Positions 28,301-41,900 of a DNA stretch of 64,000 nt are shown in pieces. This DNA is from Dendrophyllia cribrosa (taxonomy: Eukaryota > Cnidaria > Anthozoa > Scleractinia > Dendrophylliidae), in the NCBI GenBank assembly GCA_024195265.1, contig JAJLRJ010000004.1, positions 28,284,434-28,348,433 of the forward strand. Reading direction: 5' to 3'. How positions within the stretch are numbered: the first letter of the stretch is position 1; every line of letters starts with the position of its first letter. The notes under the pieces were generated by a model that was not told where the DNA came from, searched no databases, and saw only the letters and a program-made list of their open reading frames with translations. The translations under genes were made by a program, and so were the position numbers.

Positions 28301-31300
28301 TTTTTTCCCCTTGAAATTTCAACAGTTCTATGGACAAAATAATGTATAAAAGTTTGAAAATGCCACTATGCTTCTCAGCATAGCTACATCAATAAAATGT
28401 GACAAATATAATCTTTTTAAAGTTTGTCAATTCAGAACTAAACATGTCAGAAATTAAACTATACTTGAAATATTGCCATCAGATTTACATGCAAACACTG
28501 TATTTTGCACCATGTTTGCACTACTTTAAAAATGGCAGCCACGACCGTGAAACCTTGTATGTATAGATGCAGTACACGAACATGTGTATGTACACGCAAT
28601 AATAACCTACAGATTATATGCTTGCATGCCCTAAGTTACAATATTTGCAGCTTAATCTTTTTGTTGTTAAGCCTCCAGAGGAAGAGAAAGTGTGGACAAG
28701 CCTACGAATTAGCATTGATCTTGTGAATGTGAGTTTGGAATTGCTTCCTATTCAACTGTTTGAACACCCAGAAGAGAACCCAGAGCACGGCCATCTTCCA
28801 TCGCTGGCCAGGATAGACTTCATCAAATCGAAGTTCGAGTTTGAATCTTTCTCCGACTGGTCAAAGACTATTGATTTAGTGTCTGAAGAGGTCATCTTTG
28901 AGGATACCAGGCAAAAAGGTATTTTTTATTTGTCAGTTTGACGCAAATGGAATGTTTTTACTGAAGATCGGTTACGTTTGTTTTTAACATTCTATAGCCT
29001 TAAAAAACTTCTACTTGAGTTCTTGTCTTTTGCCTTCTGTGTACTAGAGTGATCTCTATTTCAGTTCCTTCTCTGAAATAAGCTCCATCTGGATTAGTAA
29101 TATGAGGAAGATGGTTTCTTATTTGCTATGCTTTTGAAATCAAACCGCAAACTATTTTACTATGACATATTCCAAAGCTTGAGTCATTTAATTTTGTAGC
29201 ATTGGTTCTAACTTTTGACGTTTGACTCTGCATGAAGACCTCAAGTGTCACCTTTAAACTGATAAAAGATAAAAAGCAGTTCGTATGGTGCTGCTTTCTT
29301 TTTAGTAATTTTCAAAATCGTTGCTGTACAACTTTATAGTTTGGTAATTGTTTTTGTTTAAAGCGGTTTTCAATTGAGTGTCGAAATAATTTCGCGATTA
29401 CTTCGGTTTTGCATTTGTTGATTGGCTAAAAAATTTCGCGCCACTTTCTCAACCAATCAGAAGCAAAACCAAGACCAATCAAGACTTACTCGTATGATTT
29501 TTCCCGCGCTTGGCGGCGGCTACATGTATTTGCTTCGAGTTCTGATTAGTTCATTGGATTGTCTGCGTTCTTTGCGATTGGCCAGAGTAATTACGTTGGT
29601 TTTGTTTTTTCGACACTCAGTTCAAAACTGCTCCATGAAAATCTCGTTTGTCTGTGCTTTAAGGTGTGGACCTGGATGATTCTGACTCATGCATCTTTAC
29701 TGAGGTTCTGTTGCCAAGAAGGTCATCTTCATCATCCCGAGATCAAGAGGACTCCCTTCAGTTTGAAGTTCATTACAGAGATACAACAAGGAAAACTCTG
29801 TTAACATTCCTGTTCAATCACAGTCGTATTATGCTGATCATGGACTATCTTCTCGATACATACAACTTCATCATGTGCCGGATGTTCAAGCCTAGCAAAG
29901 GTTTGCCTGTTGTGCTTTTGTAATACAGTAGAACCTCTACTAATGGCAACCTCCCCATAACGGCCACCTCTCTTCAACGGCCAGAAAGGTCTGTCCGAAG
30001 GTAGCCGTTGTAGAGAGGTTTGACTGTGCAGTCAAGCTGGTATTAAAGGGGCTCTGTCACCATTTTTAGTGTTACTTTATAAAGCCAAAATACATCTTTA
30101 TATCAGTGAAAACCCAAAAATAAGAGTCCAGTTTTGTTTACAATTATTCTACCAGTGCTAAGGGTAAAAATAAGTGTCTTGGGTTGCAGATGGTCAGGAT
30201 GAAAATGGATCGCATCTTGAAAAAATTGGGCTAATTTTTTCAAGCCTATCGCTTCTCTCTTGGAAATCACGCTAAAACTCTAATTGTGGTTTCTTTTCTC
30301 TTTGAGAAGTCACTTGATATCTTATTCTTTAAGCATTTCGTGCACGACAAAGGTACTTAGTTTTAATTTGGGGCAGGTTTGACTCAAAAACCTCAAAATC
30401 ACCATGATATAGCTCCTTTAAGCATTCACTCTTTAGGAATGCTTTAGTGTGGCGTAGAAAGTTGATGCCGTTTTCAGCGCAATTTTTGTGTTGCCAACAC
30501 GAGTTATTGAATGAGCTTCAGATTAACAACATGTTGTGTTTAAATTCGCGCAAAGTGTTTGACAGCTTGTCGCAATTGCAGACAAGAAAGCTTATCGCTT
30601 GCGAGAGGTCAACAATAGATTGGTTTGACTGAGAAATAAAAATTCTCCACCATGGAAAAATAGTAGTTCAAGAGAGAGCATAACTTACACGAAGTATTGG
30701 CACAAGGAGGGTGGAGTATGGTCAGGACATGTAACCAAAACATTGTTTTGTGCTCCTTTTATCACTGATTGGTAGACTGTGTTCTGATTTAGTGGTGTGG
30801 CTCCTGACCGTGTCATTGCATCATTTCTTTTTTGTGAAGTCAGTGCAGCAATATGGCGTTCAACCCAAGAGGGTACTCAAAAATAATACTGACGGGGAGG
30901 TGCAAAAACCTTTTTGGGGTTTGAAATTTGCGATATGAGGACTTTTTAGGGGTTAGAAACTTTGTGTTGACTTTTTGGGGGTTTGCTAAAAGCGTATAAC
31001 CTTTTTATGTGGAGAGGAAAGGGCCGTTGGCCTTTTTGGGGTCTGGTTTTAGCTTCATAAGACTTTTTTTGGGTCTAACAACTTGACCTTATTCGCGCCT
31101 CCCCGTCACTTTTATACCTGAGGGTGGGGGAGGGGGTGGGGGGGGGGGGGGGGGGGGGGGAGGGGTGTTCTATCACAATATCCAACAATGCAAAACATCT
31201 TAAAACCAATTGAATTGAAGTATTCCCATTTTCTGCTTATTCAAAACCATCTGCTCAAGAAAACACCACTTTCGTAATGTTTAAAACTTGAGGGATTATT

Positions 31301-34300
31301 AATTATATTTAGATGTTTTATTTTCTTGTGCAACACAAAAGAGAAAAGAGTTGAGAAGCAACAACATTAATGCTAATAGATTGGAGGTGTTCAATATTAG
31401 ATCAGACACTGCTTATTGTGTTTGACAAAAGAAACAAGGTAAAATTGTCAGAATCTATACATCGAATGTTAAGACCAATTTCATAACCAGTGTTGTGTTG
31501 ATGGTGTTCTTAGTGGAACGTTTGAAACATTTTGAGGGCCGCTCAATCCATGTTGTTGATATTTGTGAGCTACATCAAAGCTGTCTGTCTTTTAATATTC
31601 AGAGACATCTGCAACAAACGAGGCCTCAGTGGACATGTCAGAGGACACCAGTCCATCCATGACATATGAACCACCTCCACCCTCTGCATCAGGAGTGGCA
31701 ACTAGATGTGAGGTACCAGCACAACCACAGGTAGAGAACATATTGGAATAGATTTATAAACAATAACCGCCTTTTGGCGCGAAAATATGCACGGCTATTT
31801 GTCCGAGGACATTATATGTTTCGAGAAGCGAACAGTTTTCCGAGAGCGAAGATTGAGGAAAACTGTGAGCTTCGAGGAACAGATAATATCCAAGGACAAA
31901 TATCCGTGCATATTTTTTAAGCCAAATGTTATTGTGTTTATTATCCTTCAAATATTTTTAGGGAGGGCTGACCAAGCTGTTAAGTAACAATGCGTGTTAG
32001 AACTAGGCAATGCTCTATTGTTCTGCGACATTTCGCTTTCCCCACATAAGATTGTTCAGATTTTCTTACTGAGAATACATCAACCTATAGACAACACGTT
32101 TTTGAAATAAAATGTACTGAAACTTTATTTTAAAGCGATATTTCTTTTGTGTTACAAGATTTTATCCAATCATGAGACTCCAAAACAATGGCCAAGAAAG
32201 GCTTCTAATTCTACATGTTTCCCACATAGAAATTTTGCTGCATTAAAACTCAGAATAGTTTTCACTAAAAGGGAATCAATAAGTAAACTAGAGAGAAATA
32301 AATGCGCTACCTGATGAAGTGATAGTAAATTTTCATGTTTTAGCCAATGAGGTGGACGGTTTAAACAATATCACAATTAACAACTTTCTGCATTCCTTGC
32401 CGTTGGGTTGCCTAGTTCTTACTAGGACCATCAAGATAAACATCAAGATAAACATCAAGATAAACATCAAGATAATTTTGTAACAAGGCGTTAAAAAATA
32501 TTTCTTGTCTGTTCAACAGTCAGTTCTATTCAATTAAGCAATATATTTGAGACGAAAATTGAACGTGCCAACGTTAAACGCAAATTTGGAATGCTGAGGA
32601 ATATCAAATATATAAATATCCAAGAAGTCTAAATCTTAGAATTTAGAAGCGCAGGCATTGAAATATTAGGTGCCTCTGCCAAAAATTAGGTGACCATTTC
32701 AGTTTCTTGGGATGTGGAACACTGGACTCCAGTTAAGCAACAACCTTGCAGAGACGTGATGTATGGAAAGCCATCGTCAATTCTTTACTTTGTATAAAAG
32801 TGCATAACATTCATGGCAAAAAAATGTAGCATCTTTTTGGTTGAATTTGTCGACAATTTGTAAAGGCGTACTCGTTGAGAATTCCAAATATTTTACAAAA
32901 TTCTCGAAACAAACAAAGTACTTCTTGGCAGTCAACCTATGAATAAAAAATTGCACAAAGCTCCTGAATTTTGATTCTCGTTCACAATAGTGACAAACTT
33001 GGTAATCAATACAGTTGAACCTTAGAAACACTGACAGTAACACCAACGAAACCACAGTTGGACGTTTGATGGCATCTGAAGAAAGGGAGATTTTTTTATA
33101 TTGCGTTTTGGAATGGCTTTTGGATAGTGCTTTTATCTACGATACCCGACATCTTTTGTGAAGATCATAAGCGTGGAAGAGTCGAAGCTCCCGTAAGCAG
33201 ACACCCTTGGGAAGCAGAAAAAGTGTCGCAACTGGAGCTGGCCGCTTACAATAACCCTTTGAGCCCTAACATCAAAATTTATATTCTCATTTCTAGTCCT
33301 ATAAATTTCCTATAGAAGTAGTGGGGAGAAATTGTTTGGATATCAAGAGAACTCATCTTGTGTGATCATGTCCTTAATTCTCATGACCTTTTTGATTGAT
33401 AAGGCATTGACATTAAAGGGTTAAGAGAACATTTGAAACCAGGTTTTGTCATAGCGGCCATAAGTAGAGCTGTCCGCTTACGAGAGTGTTCACTCAGAGA
33501 GCTTCAAAGTCGACTATAGGTAACTATAAGTATATAATCATTCAACTGATTTCGTTTTTTCCCAGCCGCGAAAGACATTTGAGATGAAGGTGAATATTTC
33601 AGGAACAGAGTTTGTTGTTTTGGAGAATGTGAAGACTGTGGACACGCATGCTGTTGTACTGAAGGTATTGCAACTGAAATGGAAATGAATTTAGTCCTAT
33701 TTTGTCTACGAAAAAGCTTCATTAAGTACAAAAGGTGGCCATAACAATCATCCTTACATCCATGTTTGCCAACATTTTGTAAAGTTTCTTATTTATAAGT
33801 CCGAGCCTTACGGTGAGTTTGATGTTCCGGCTATTTTTATTTTTTTTTGTTATGGGAGAGTAAGACAGCAGTTTAAAATTAATAGCCTGGGCCGGGTTGT
33901 TCAAAGCGCGGTTAAAGTGCATATGAAGTAAAAAAAGAATTTCCATGGTTTGATAGTGCTTTACTTTCTTTATCTAAATTTGTGGGTTTCATCGAAAAGA
34001 TCCTTACCATTGTGAAATTATTCGGCTTGAAAGTGTTGAATTTTCCGCCAGAAAGGGGCTCTATTGAGCGCTCGGCCAAAGCGATCTGTGACGTAGAAAA
34101 TACTTTAACTCACGAGTATCATGGCGGCAAAGGAGAAGTCTTCGACCTCGGCGACTTTGTGTCTGTCTGACAGAGACTCTGTGGAAGACATAACTTCATC
34201 ACAGTCTGATATTCTTTTGAAGAAATGGAACGAAACACACTGTGAGCATACAAAAGAACGAATCTCAAGTATTTTCTACGTCATCTCGTTCCCAGTCTCC

Positions 34301-35369
34301 GGGACACTTGTTTCTGCAAATTGTGCTACTTTGGATGGCAAAAAGAGGCCTTAAATCTTTTTCTGACAAACTTCTTTTATCATTTCGAAATAAAGATATA
34401 ATAGCCTCCTAAAAAAAGATAATAAAAAATTACTTCATATGCACTTTAAGCTAACCCAGGGTTAGTATCAATTTTAATTCCAGTTAAATAATTAATCAAT
34501 GGAGATTTTTCCAAAGTATTTTTGCCTTTTAGTTTCGTCTCTGACTTGTCTTCGCATGTAACTTATAATTAGCTTTTGAAAACAATTCTAACAAGAGAAA
34601 TTAAATCCTCAGTTAAGTTTTAATCCAGGGTGAGCGTAAACCGGCTTTCGAACAACCGGGTCCTAAACTGTAGAGGCGCAGTTGTCTGGTGATGTAGTGC
34701 ATTCGACCTAAAAGTCTGTAGTGTGAATCGTGGTCGTTGACATGGAGTTGTTGTCTTAGACAAGGAACTCCACTTTACGTTATTGTTTTACACCCTGCAA
34801 AGGGGTGGGGGTGGGGGGGGGGGGGGTGGGGTGGGGGGAGTGCTACTATTGCCTGTTGTATGCTACATAACACAGGTTAACCTTCGGCCGTATTCTCGAC
34901 ATCAGTACTCGCTTGTATCATTTAGTGCCATCTTGTTCTCTTCATACAGATAACAGCTGTGCTGGCCTGGCGCCCACACCTCCAGAGTCAGAAGTGGCTG
35001 TCGTGCAGTGTACAAAGCCTGGAAATGTTCTCTTGTGTTCTTTCTTGTGAAGAAGACACTGCCCTGTCAATCATTGATCCAACATCAGCGTTGGTTGAAC
35101 TAAACAATGCTAGACGACAGAAAGGAAGGAAAAATGCAGGGCTGTTAGACATTGCCGAGGAACAGTTACCAAGTCTGGAGGTATGTATACTTTAGTTTGT
35201 TTCTTGACAAGCTGGAGATGACCAAAGAAGGGTTTTAAAATTACTGCAAGGTATGCCTAAGTTGAATCCGAGGTGTTGCATAAAGGAGTGTTTCAGGCCT
35301 AAGCTTAGCTAGTCTTCTCAACATGATGGATTTGGCGATCCAAGACCAACCTTCCTCTCAATCAATCAC

Positions 35370-35408
<39 letters not shown>

Positions 35409-35452
35409 GTCAGTCAGTCAGTCAAGCAATCAATCAAGCATGCAAGCACGCC

Positions 35453-35488
<36 letters not shown>

Positions 35489-35489
35489 A

Positions 35490-35523
<34 letters not shown>

Positions 35524-35906
35524 AATCAGTCAGTCAGTCAGTTTATTAGCCTGTCAATCAGTCTGTCAGTCGATCAATCGTTTATTTACAATGTAACGTG
35601 GTGAAGTACTCTAAGCTATATAACACATTAACTGTTAGTTAGTTTTCAAGTACGCTAGTGACAATATATCATGCTATTGATTTCAGATCAACCTTCAAGG
35701 ACCTCTCACTATGCGAGTGTCTTACAATGATTACAAATTGTACCTGAGCATTCTTGAATCTGTCTCAAAGCAACTGAACAGGGCTATTAAAAGTGAGGTC
35801 AGCTCAAACCCTAAAGAGGACATACCTGACCATGATTTTGATGGTAAGGCATTAATTTTGGTTATTGTTTTGTTGTGTTAATTATCATCATCATCATTGT
35901 CATCAA

Positions 35907-35980
<74 letters not shown>

Positions 35981-38900
35981 CCATCATCGTCATCATTGTC
36001 ATCGTCAAACTCATTACCATCATCATTCAACATCATCATCATCATTTTCATCATCGTCATCATCATCATCATCATCGTCTCCTGCTGGAGAACAGGCCGG
36101 CTATCATTGTAATTTGAGTCAAGTTGTCTCTTTGCTTGTTCATTTTTCAGGAAAACAGTTATTCCTTTGCATATTTGAGATGGGAATGGATGCAAAATCC
36201 GTTCCACAAGCCCAAAAATCTATTCATATTGACATAAACTAGCACTGTTCATACATAGCTTGCAAACAGTTTTGTACATTGTTAAAGACATCAAACTTCC
36301 CTCAGGCTTAGCCGCAAAGCGTTCTATGAAACGATGTTTTCACATTGATTTCCTTATTTATGTCTATTTGATACAAAACATGCATGTCCTTGCTCACCAT
36401 ACCTCCTCCATATTATTTGGTTATAACAGCCTACCGTTATCTGGTAAGTTGTTTGGTTGTTAAGAGGGAGTACTCCCTCATACTGAGAATGAATACAGCA
36501 TCAAAACCACCACGATCTTTGCCAACCGTCTTAACAACAGAACCCTCGGTGATGACGAAGTCCTAGTCTCATACGATGTTTTCTTCGCTTTTCACTGAAC
36601 TACCTCTTGATAACAAAACATCATCGAAGAAATTTACACGCCGACAAACTACCAAAACTCAGTTCTAAACTTATCTTCAACGGTCGTCTCTGTAACGTCA
36701 CTAAGAACACAGTGTTCAGTTTCAACGGCCACCTCTACAAACAAATTGACGGATGCGGTATGGGAAATCTTTTATCTTCAGTCCTCGCAAATATCTTCAT
36801 GGCCAAACTAGAGTCCGACGTTGTCCGACCCTATAACCCACCGTTTTATGACCGCTATGTTGATGATTGTTTCTCCAAGAAGAAAAAAGGAAAGCCTGAA
36901 GATCTGCTTGAGCGTCTAAACAGTTACCATCTCAACATTGTTTTCGCTGTCGAAGAAAATCCCGACCATTTCCGGCTCGACACTGCATTTACTTATGATA
37001 ACAAGTTCAACTGCAGAGTCTACAAGAAACTAGGAAAACTACCAACGCATTGGAAATCAGAGATCCCCAACAAATGTTAAAGAAATTGTATTACTGGCGC
37101 TCTTCACAGAGCTAAGCGCATGTATCTCTGCCAACCTTGACAACGACATCAAAACACTTGAAACAACCTTTCTAAATTTGGAATACCCCGAACGTTTTAT
37201 TTCTCACACAGTGAACAGTTTTCTGTAAGATTCACCCGAAGATGACAAATTTATTCCGAGTTTCCTTTTTGAAGAGCGTAAAAACTGAGATTTTCATCAA
37301 GCTCTTTTACTGCAACAGAAATGAAAGCAAAACTTTTATCTCCAAGTTGAACAATTTCACGCGTTTCCAATACATTCTCACCGTCATTTGGCAAACAAGA
37401 CAAATTAAAAGTCTTTTCAACCTTAAAGACAAACATTCACAGATCGCATGTTGTCTATAAAGGGGACTGTTCTTGCGGTGATAATTGCATCAGTGAGAGC
37501 CTGAGGAATGTGGAGGTGCGAATTGACGAACATTCAAACCCTTGTAATGACTCGGAACTTGCCCGTCACTTACGTGAGAATCCGTCCTATTCTTTTATTT
37601 GGCGAATCCTTTCTACAGCCCAATCTTTTCCCAATCGCAGAATTATTAAAGGCCCAATGATTCAACAATGTAGCCCCAGTTTGAACAAACAAGTTCATTG
37701 TTATGTAGGAGGACTGTTCCCATCGGGAATCACTTATAACATATAAATTGTGCATCTAGCGGACGGTTTTTTACCCTGAAGGTGACTTAATTAGTCGAAA
37801 ACGTTCGGTTTTTTCTTTCTTTTAACTCCTTTTTAGCCTTGTAAATAGTATTTTAAATCTTAAAGCGAATATTATGGACAGCATCTTTATTTATTGATAC
37901 AGAAAACGCTTTAGTTCTGTACTTATTGGCGTATTGAATGCTTCATTCCGCGAGGTCCTTGCGCTACGCCAACCTATCTCAGTCAAAAAACATATTACCA
38001 TATGACACATTTGACACGGTGTATCATCTAGTCATATTTTAACGCAAGAGGCTTTTTGCTGGTGTGCTGCTCGCGCGAATGTGACGGGTCTCCTACAGGA
38101 ATTACGTAAGTTGTGTCGAGATCACAAAATTGAGACACTGGAATCCAATCGCTCTTTCTACATTAATAGAGACTTAAAGCTAGCTATCTCACAAAGCATA
38201 TTATGGTACTAACATCCAAGTTCTTAATGTCATGATATTGAAGGCAAACACGTTTTATAACTTAAGAAAGTCCTTGAACATCGAAGTTTCTACACCAAGA
38301 ACCGAAGTCGGCAGATCAACCTTCAAACATAGGACAACATTGACTTAGTGGAACCTTGTCCCTGATCGCATTAAAGGTTGCTCTAACCTGTCCTCTTTTA
38401 AGAGTTAACTTGAGAATAAGAACATAAATAAGCATAAACAATAAAATTATGCTAAGGGTCTTGTATAACGCCCGCCAAATGTGAGGATTTCGAATATTTT
38501 TTGTTAAGCATCGATTTATGTCATTACCGATTTCGTCTTACAAATTTGTATTTTATGTAATTAATTATAAATAATAATTGTAATATATATCATGGTCAGT
38601 ATGATAACATTAATCATTTCATTCATAGCCATGACAGTTAAACGTCTCCAAGAACTTGGCTTTAAAGAGTCAGATTGCATCAAAGCTCTTCAAGCTACAA
38701 CGGGTCGATTGGAAGCATCTGCTACTTGGCTTCTTGAGAATGCTACTCCTGTTCACCAGGCGCAAACATTGCAACAACAGGAGAGTGTTCAAGGATGGCA
38801 GTTTGCTGGTTTTGAGGTGGGTACAGCACAACCCTGGGCAAAGCATTTTTCCGCATCTCGCTCACTTGTGTTTTCACTAGGACGATTTACTAGCTGAGCA

Positions 38901-41900
38901 TTCCTTTCAATGTATTGTTTGTTTGCAATCCGGCTATTACTAGTAAAAATGTACCTAACCGTTTTCACGGAGAAATTTAGTTCACTTCAGTAATAGTTCA
39001 AATTACAATGTAATGGGCTGCGGCATGTTGTAGGACGTTAGCGAGATAGCCCCCTGTTTTTTCTCATGAAAACAGTTTACAATCTCTAAACGCAAATGTT
39101 TTCATTGAATTTCCGGACTTTTTTAGCTTTAACTAGTCAAAATTGTCCTAGTGAAAACACGACCAAAACAATATCCTATATTTGCTTTTCCTCACCTTTC
39201 CCTCACCTTTCCCTCATTCACGTCCAAGGATATCGTTTCAAACATGAAGTATAAGCGCCAATACAGAAGATACAGCTTTGTTACATGTGACATGTTCCCA
39301 ACACGCCCACGACACAAATTATTTTGTCTTGTAAATTAAACCTTCAATTAGAAATGGGACTCAAGTCGCATCGTAGGCATTCCGTTAATTAATTACTTAG
39401 TGGATATTTGTTCATAATTAATGATTTTATATTTATTGCTATGGTAGGTGCGAGCAGGGACTGTATGTGTATGCCTGATTGATGATTGTGGCGACAGTGA
39501 TGTACCACTCATTGAATTCAGCACTCAAAGTATGTACAATGTTCTTTTTCTGTCCAGTGCAGTGCTCTACCAACTGAGCTACCTATGCCTCATAAATTAT
39601 GTCGGGAGTGGTCAGTAATAAGAATAAATACAGGTGGTTCTAGAATGACTTCATTGTATGAATATATAAGAAATCATATATATGAACTGCGGAAGTGAAA
39701 TAAAATGATGAAGTTATCGTCGCAGTAATGAACGCGATTAATGTAATTGCGATTAATATGATGAGCGTAATTGCAATTACATTATTAGGCCTTATGCATG
39801 ATGACATCACCAGCTCAAACTTCATCATCTTAATCATCATCATCTTTATTTAAAAACACGGGATCGCTTTCATTTAAAAATGCTCTTCCAGTGAGCCGTG
39901 GACTACTACATACAATAATAATAAAACGTTTAAAAACAACCTTATCCATTATAAGCACAAACTATCCAAATATTAATTATTTATCTAAATATAACTAATT
40001 ATCATAAACCTAAATCTAACCTTATATAATAAATTTAATTTAATCTTATTAACTCTACCAAGCTGCAAAGCTGCAAAGCTGCAAACCTTTCACAAGTTCA
40101 CATTGTTTTTAAATGGGTGAGCTTTTTTAACTTTCTCCTTTGAGAATACACTGATGAGATTATCTCAGGTTTAAGCTTCAAAAGCGAGGCTTGGGGGTGA
40201 AATTAGCTAGTCTGATGTAAACATGCATAAGGGCTGTTGCATTCATATGAGGCTTTGGTAGCTCAGTTGGTTAGAGTATCGCAAATGAAAGTTATAGAGC
40301 AAGGCACTGTATATTTTTTTGTACAAGTTGGTTCTAACTTTTCAGTCCGTGGATGTAGCCGTATAGTGTGACCAATGAAATGAAAGCTATTCAACGGTAC
40401 TAACTTATGAAATTGTTTCTTTTTCAGTGTTTATAAAATAAAATTCATTAGTTTTCTTTACTTTATATGATTGTAGCCACTCTTGGTAGAGTTGTTGAGC
40501 GGAATAGTTCCAGGCTCTTTTCCATATTCTATTCAACGACAAGAGACGAAAAACATTAAACAATTTGTTATGTCGCCAGCATCTTTCAACGACAAGAGAC
40601 GAAAAACATTAAACAATTTGTTATGTCGCCAGCATCCTTCAACGACAAGAGACGAAAAACATTAAACAATTTGTTATGTCGCCAGTATCTTTCAACTAGT
40701 AACAACAAGGAGAAACCTTAAAGTTTGTTATTCAACGGCAAAAGACGAAACCTTGTTCAACATTATTCAACGTTATTCAACGGCAAAGTAACTTTTATTG
40801 AACAATGTTGAATGATGTTGAACTGTGCATTGGTCACTGATTTACTAACATTTCTTTATAGACCTGTACTTTTGGCATGACCTGCAATCCACTGGTGACG
40901 GAGCAGCTCATTGCACTCTGATAGTGCAGTACTACAACAGGAATGTGTCGGACTGGGAGCCTTTTGTTGAACCTTGGAAGTGAGTCATGCAACCCTTATC
41001 ATAGAAAGATATAATGTTCATCATGTCACACACAGGTCGGATGCTCTAACCACTGAGCTATGAGAGACTCGTGGTGATCTAGGCCATTTACTAGGTTCAG
41101 ACATGTATATGAAATGCGGCCTGCGGCCTTTCGGGGACTTACATTTCCCACGTTCGTGACACGATGAACATTACATCTTTCTCTTTTCATTACAGAGCTT
41201 ATAACATTTACCATCTTTATTTATTTATCACCTTACATGACGCTTTCGACATTGCTGATCCTAGCAGTACGCAGGACACGTGACGTACATGAACCTAGTA
41301 TATAACCTACTATAATTTATAGTCGTTGTCAAACTTAAATCCCTGGAAAAAAAGCATAGTTTTTCCAAACTGCTATCTGGGCTTATATTAGCTTATCTGA
41401 AGGCATTGCCTGCGTCGAAATTCAGGCCTTCAAATTTTGCACCCAGAAACACGACCTGGACTCCAGGATTGAATGACTTATTTCTCTTCAAACCTGAGCT
41501 TCAGAGAACAATTCATTGTTCTCCGGGGCCCTTTCCGCTTCCAGTGAGCCGTTGTTGACCACTGTGAAAAATATGCCTGTTGGACTTTCAACCTAAAGAG
41601 CAGTGGATAAACAGATCTCTGGCATCATGTTGTGTCCCTTTTCACTGGAACACCAGTAGTTGTTGGTCAATCTCCTCATAAGTCTGCGCCAGTTTAGGTG
41701 GTAGTGCTTATTGGTGTTAAAACGTTTTCACACGCCTTGTGTCATAGATGCCAACTTCATTGGCAGGAGCAACATAAGACGCCAACATCTACAGCCAGGT
41801 TTCTTGCAAAACTGGATGGTAAGTTAAAGATACTACTTCATGTTGTATCATTGATGCTTGCTTCCTTTTAAACCTTTTCACTGCATTTCCAAGCTTAAAA

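Larger units (their letters stand above)
36440..37760 (+). mobile_element. Degenerate Penelope-like element in intron 32
   Basis: The fragment reads, in several frames, as the reverse-transcriptase and GIY-YIG endonuclease parts of a Penelope-like retroelement. Pieces in order: DDEVLVSYDV (about 36550), the RT core (36607-37080), LHRAKR and TTFLNLEYPERFISH (37111-37210), and the endonuclease (37450-37745). Stops and frameshifts break it repeatedly. The N-terminal part and the terminal repeats are not found, so it is a truncated fossil. Confidence 0.88.

Noticed and set aside
28651..28671. Alternative exon 27 start at the upstream CAG
   Set aside because: It would add seven residues not seen in VPS13D, although it keeps frame. 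The TTAAG site directly before PPEEEKVW fits conservation better, but the choice is not certain.
34121..34354. Independent host gene within intron 30
   Set aside because: The 77-codon frame lies wholly inside a TTAA inverted-repeat element and has no recognised domain or continuing exons.
35865..36242. His/Arg-, Ile/Val-, Ser- and Asp-rich frames on both strands
   Set aside because: They are all translations of the CAT/CGTCAT microsatellite in intron 32.
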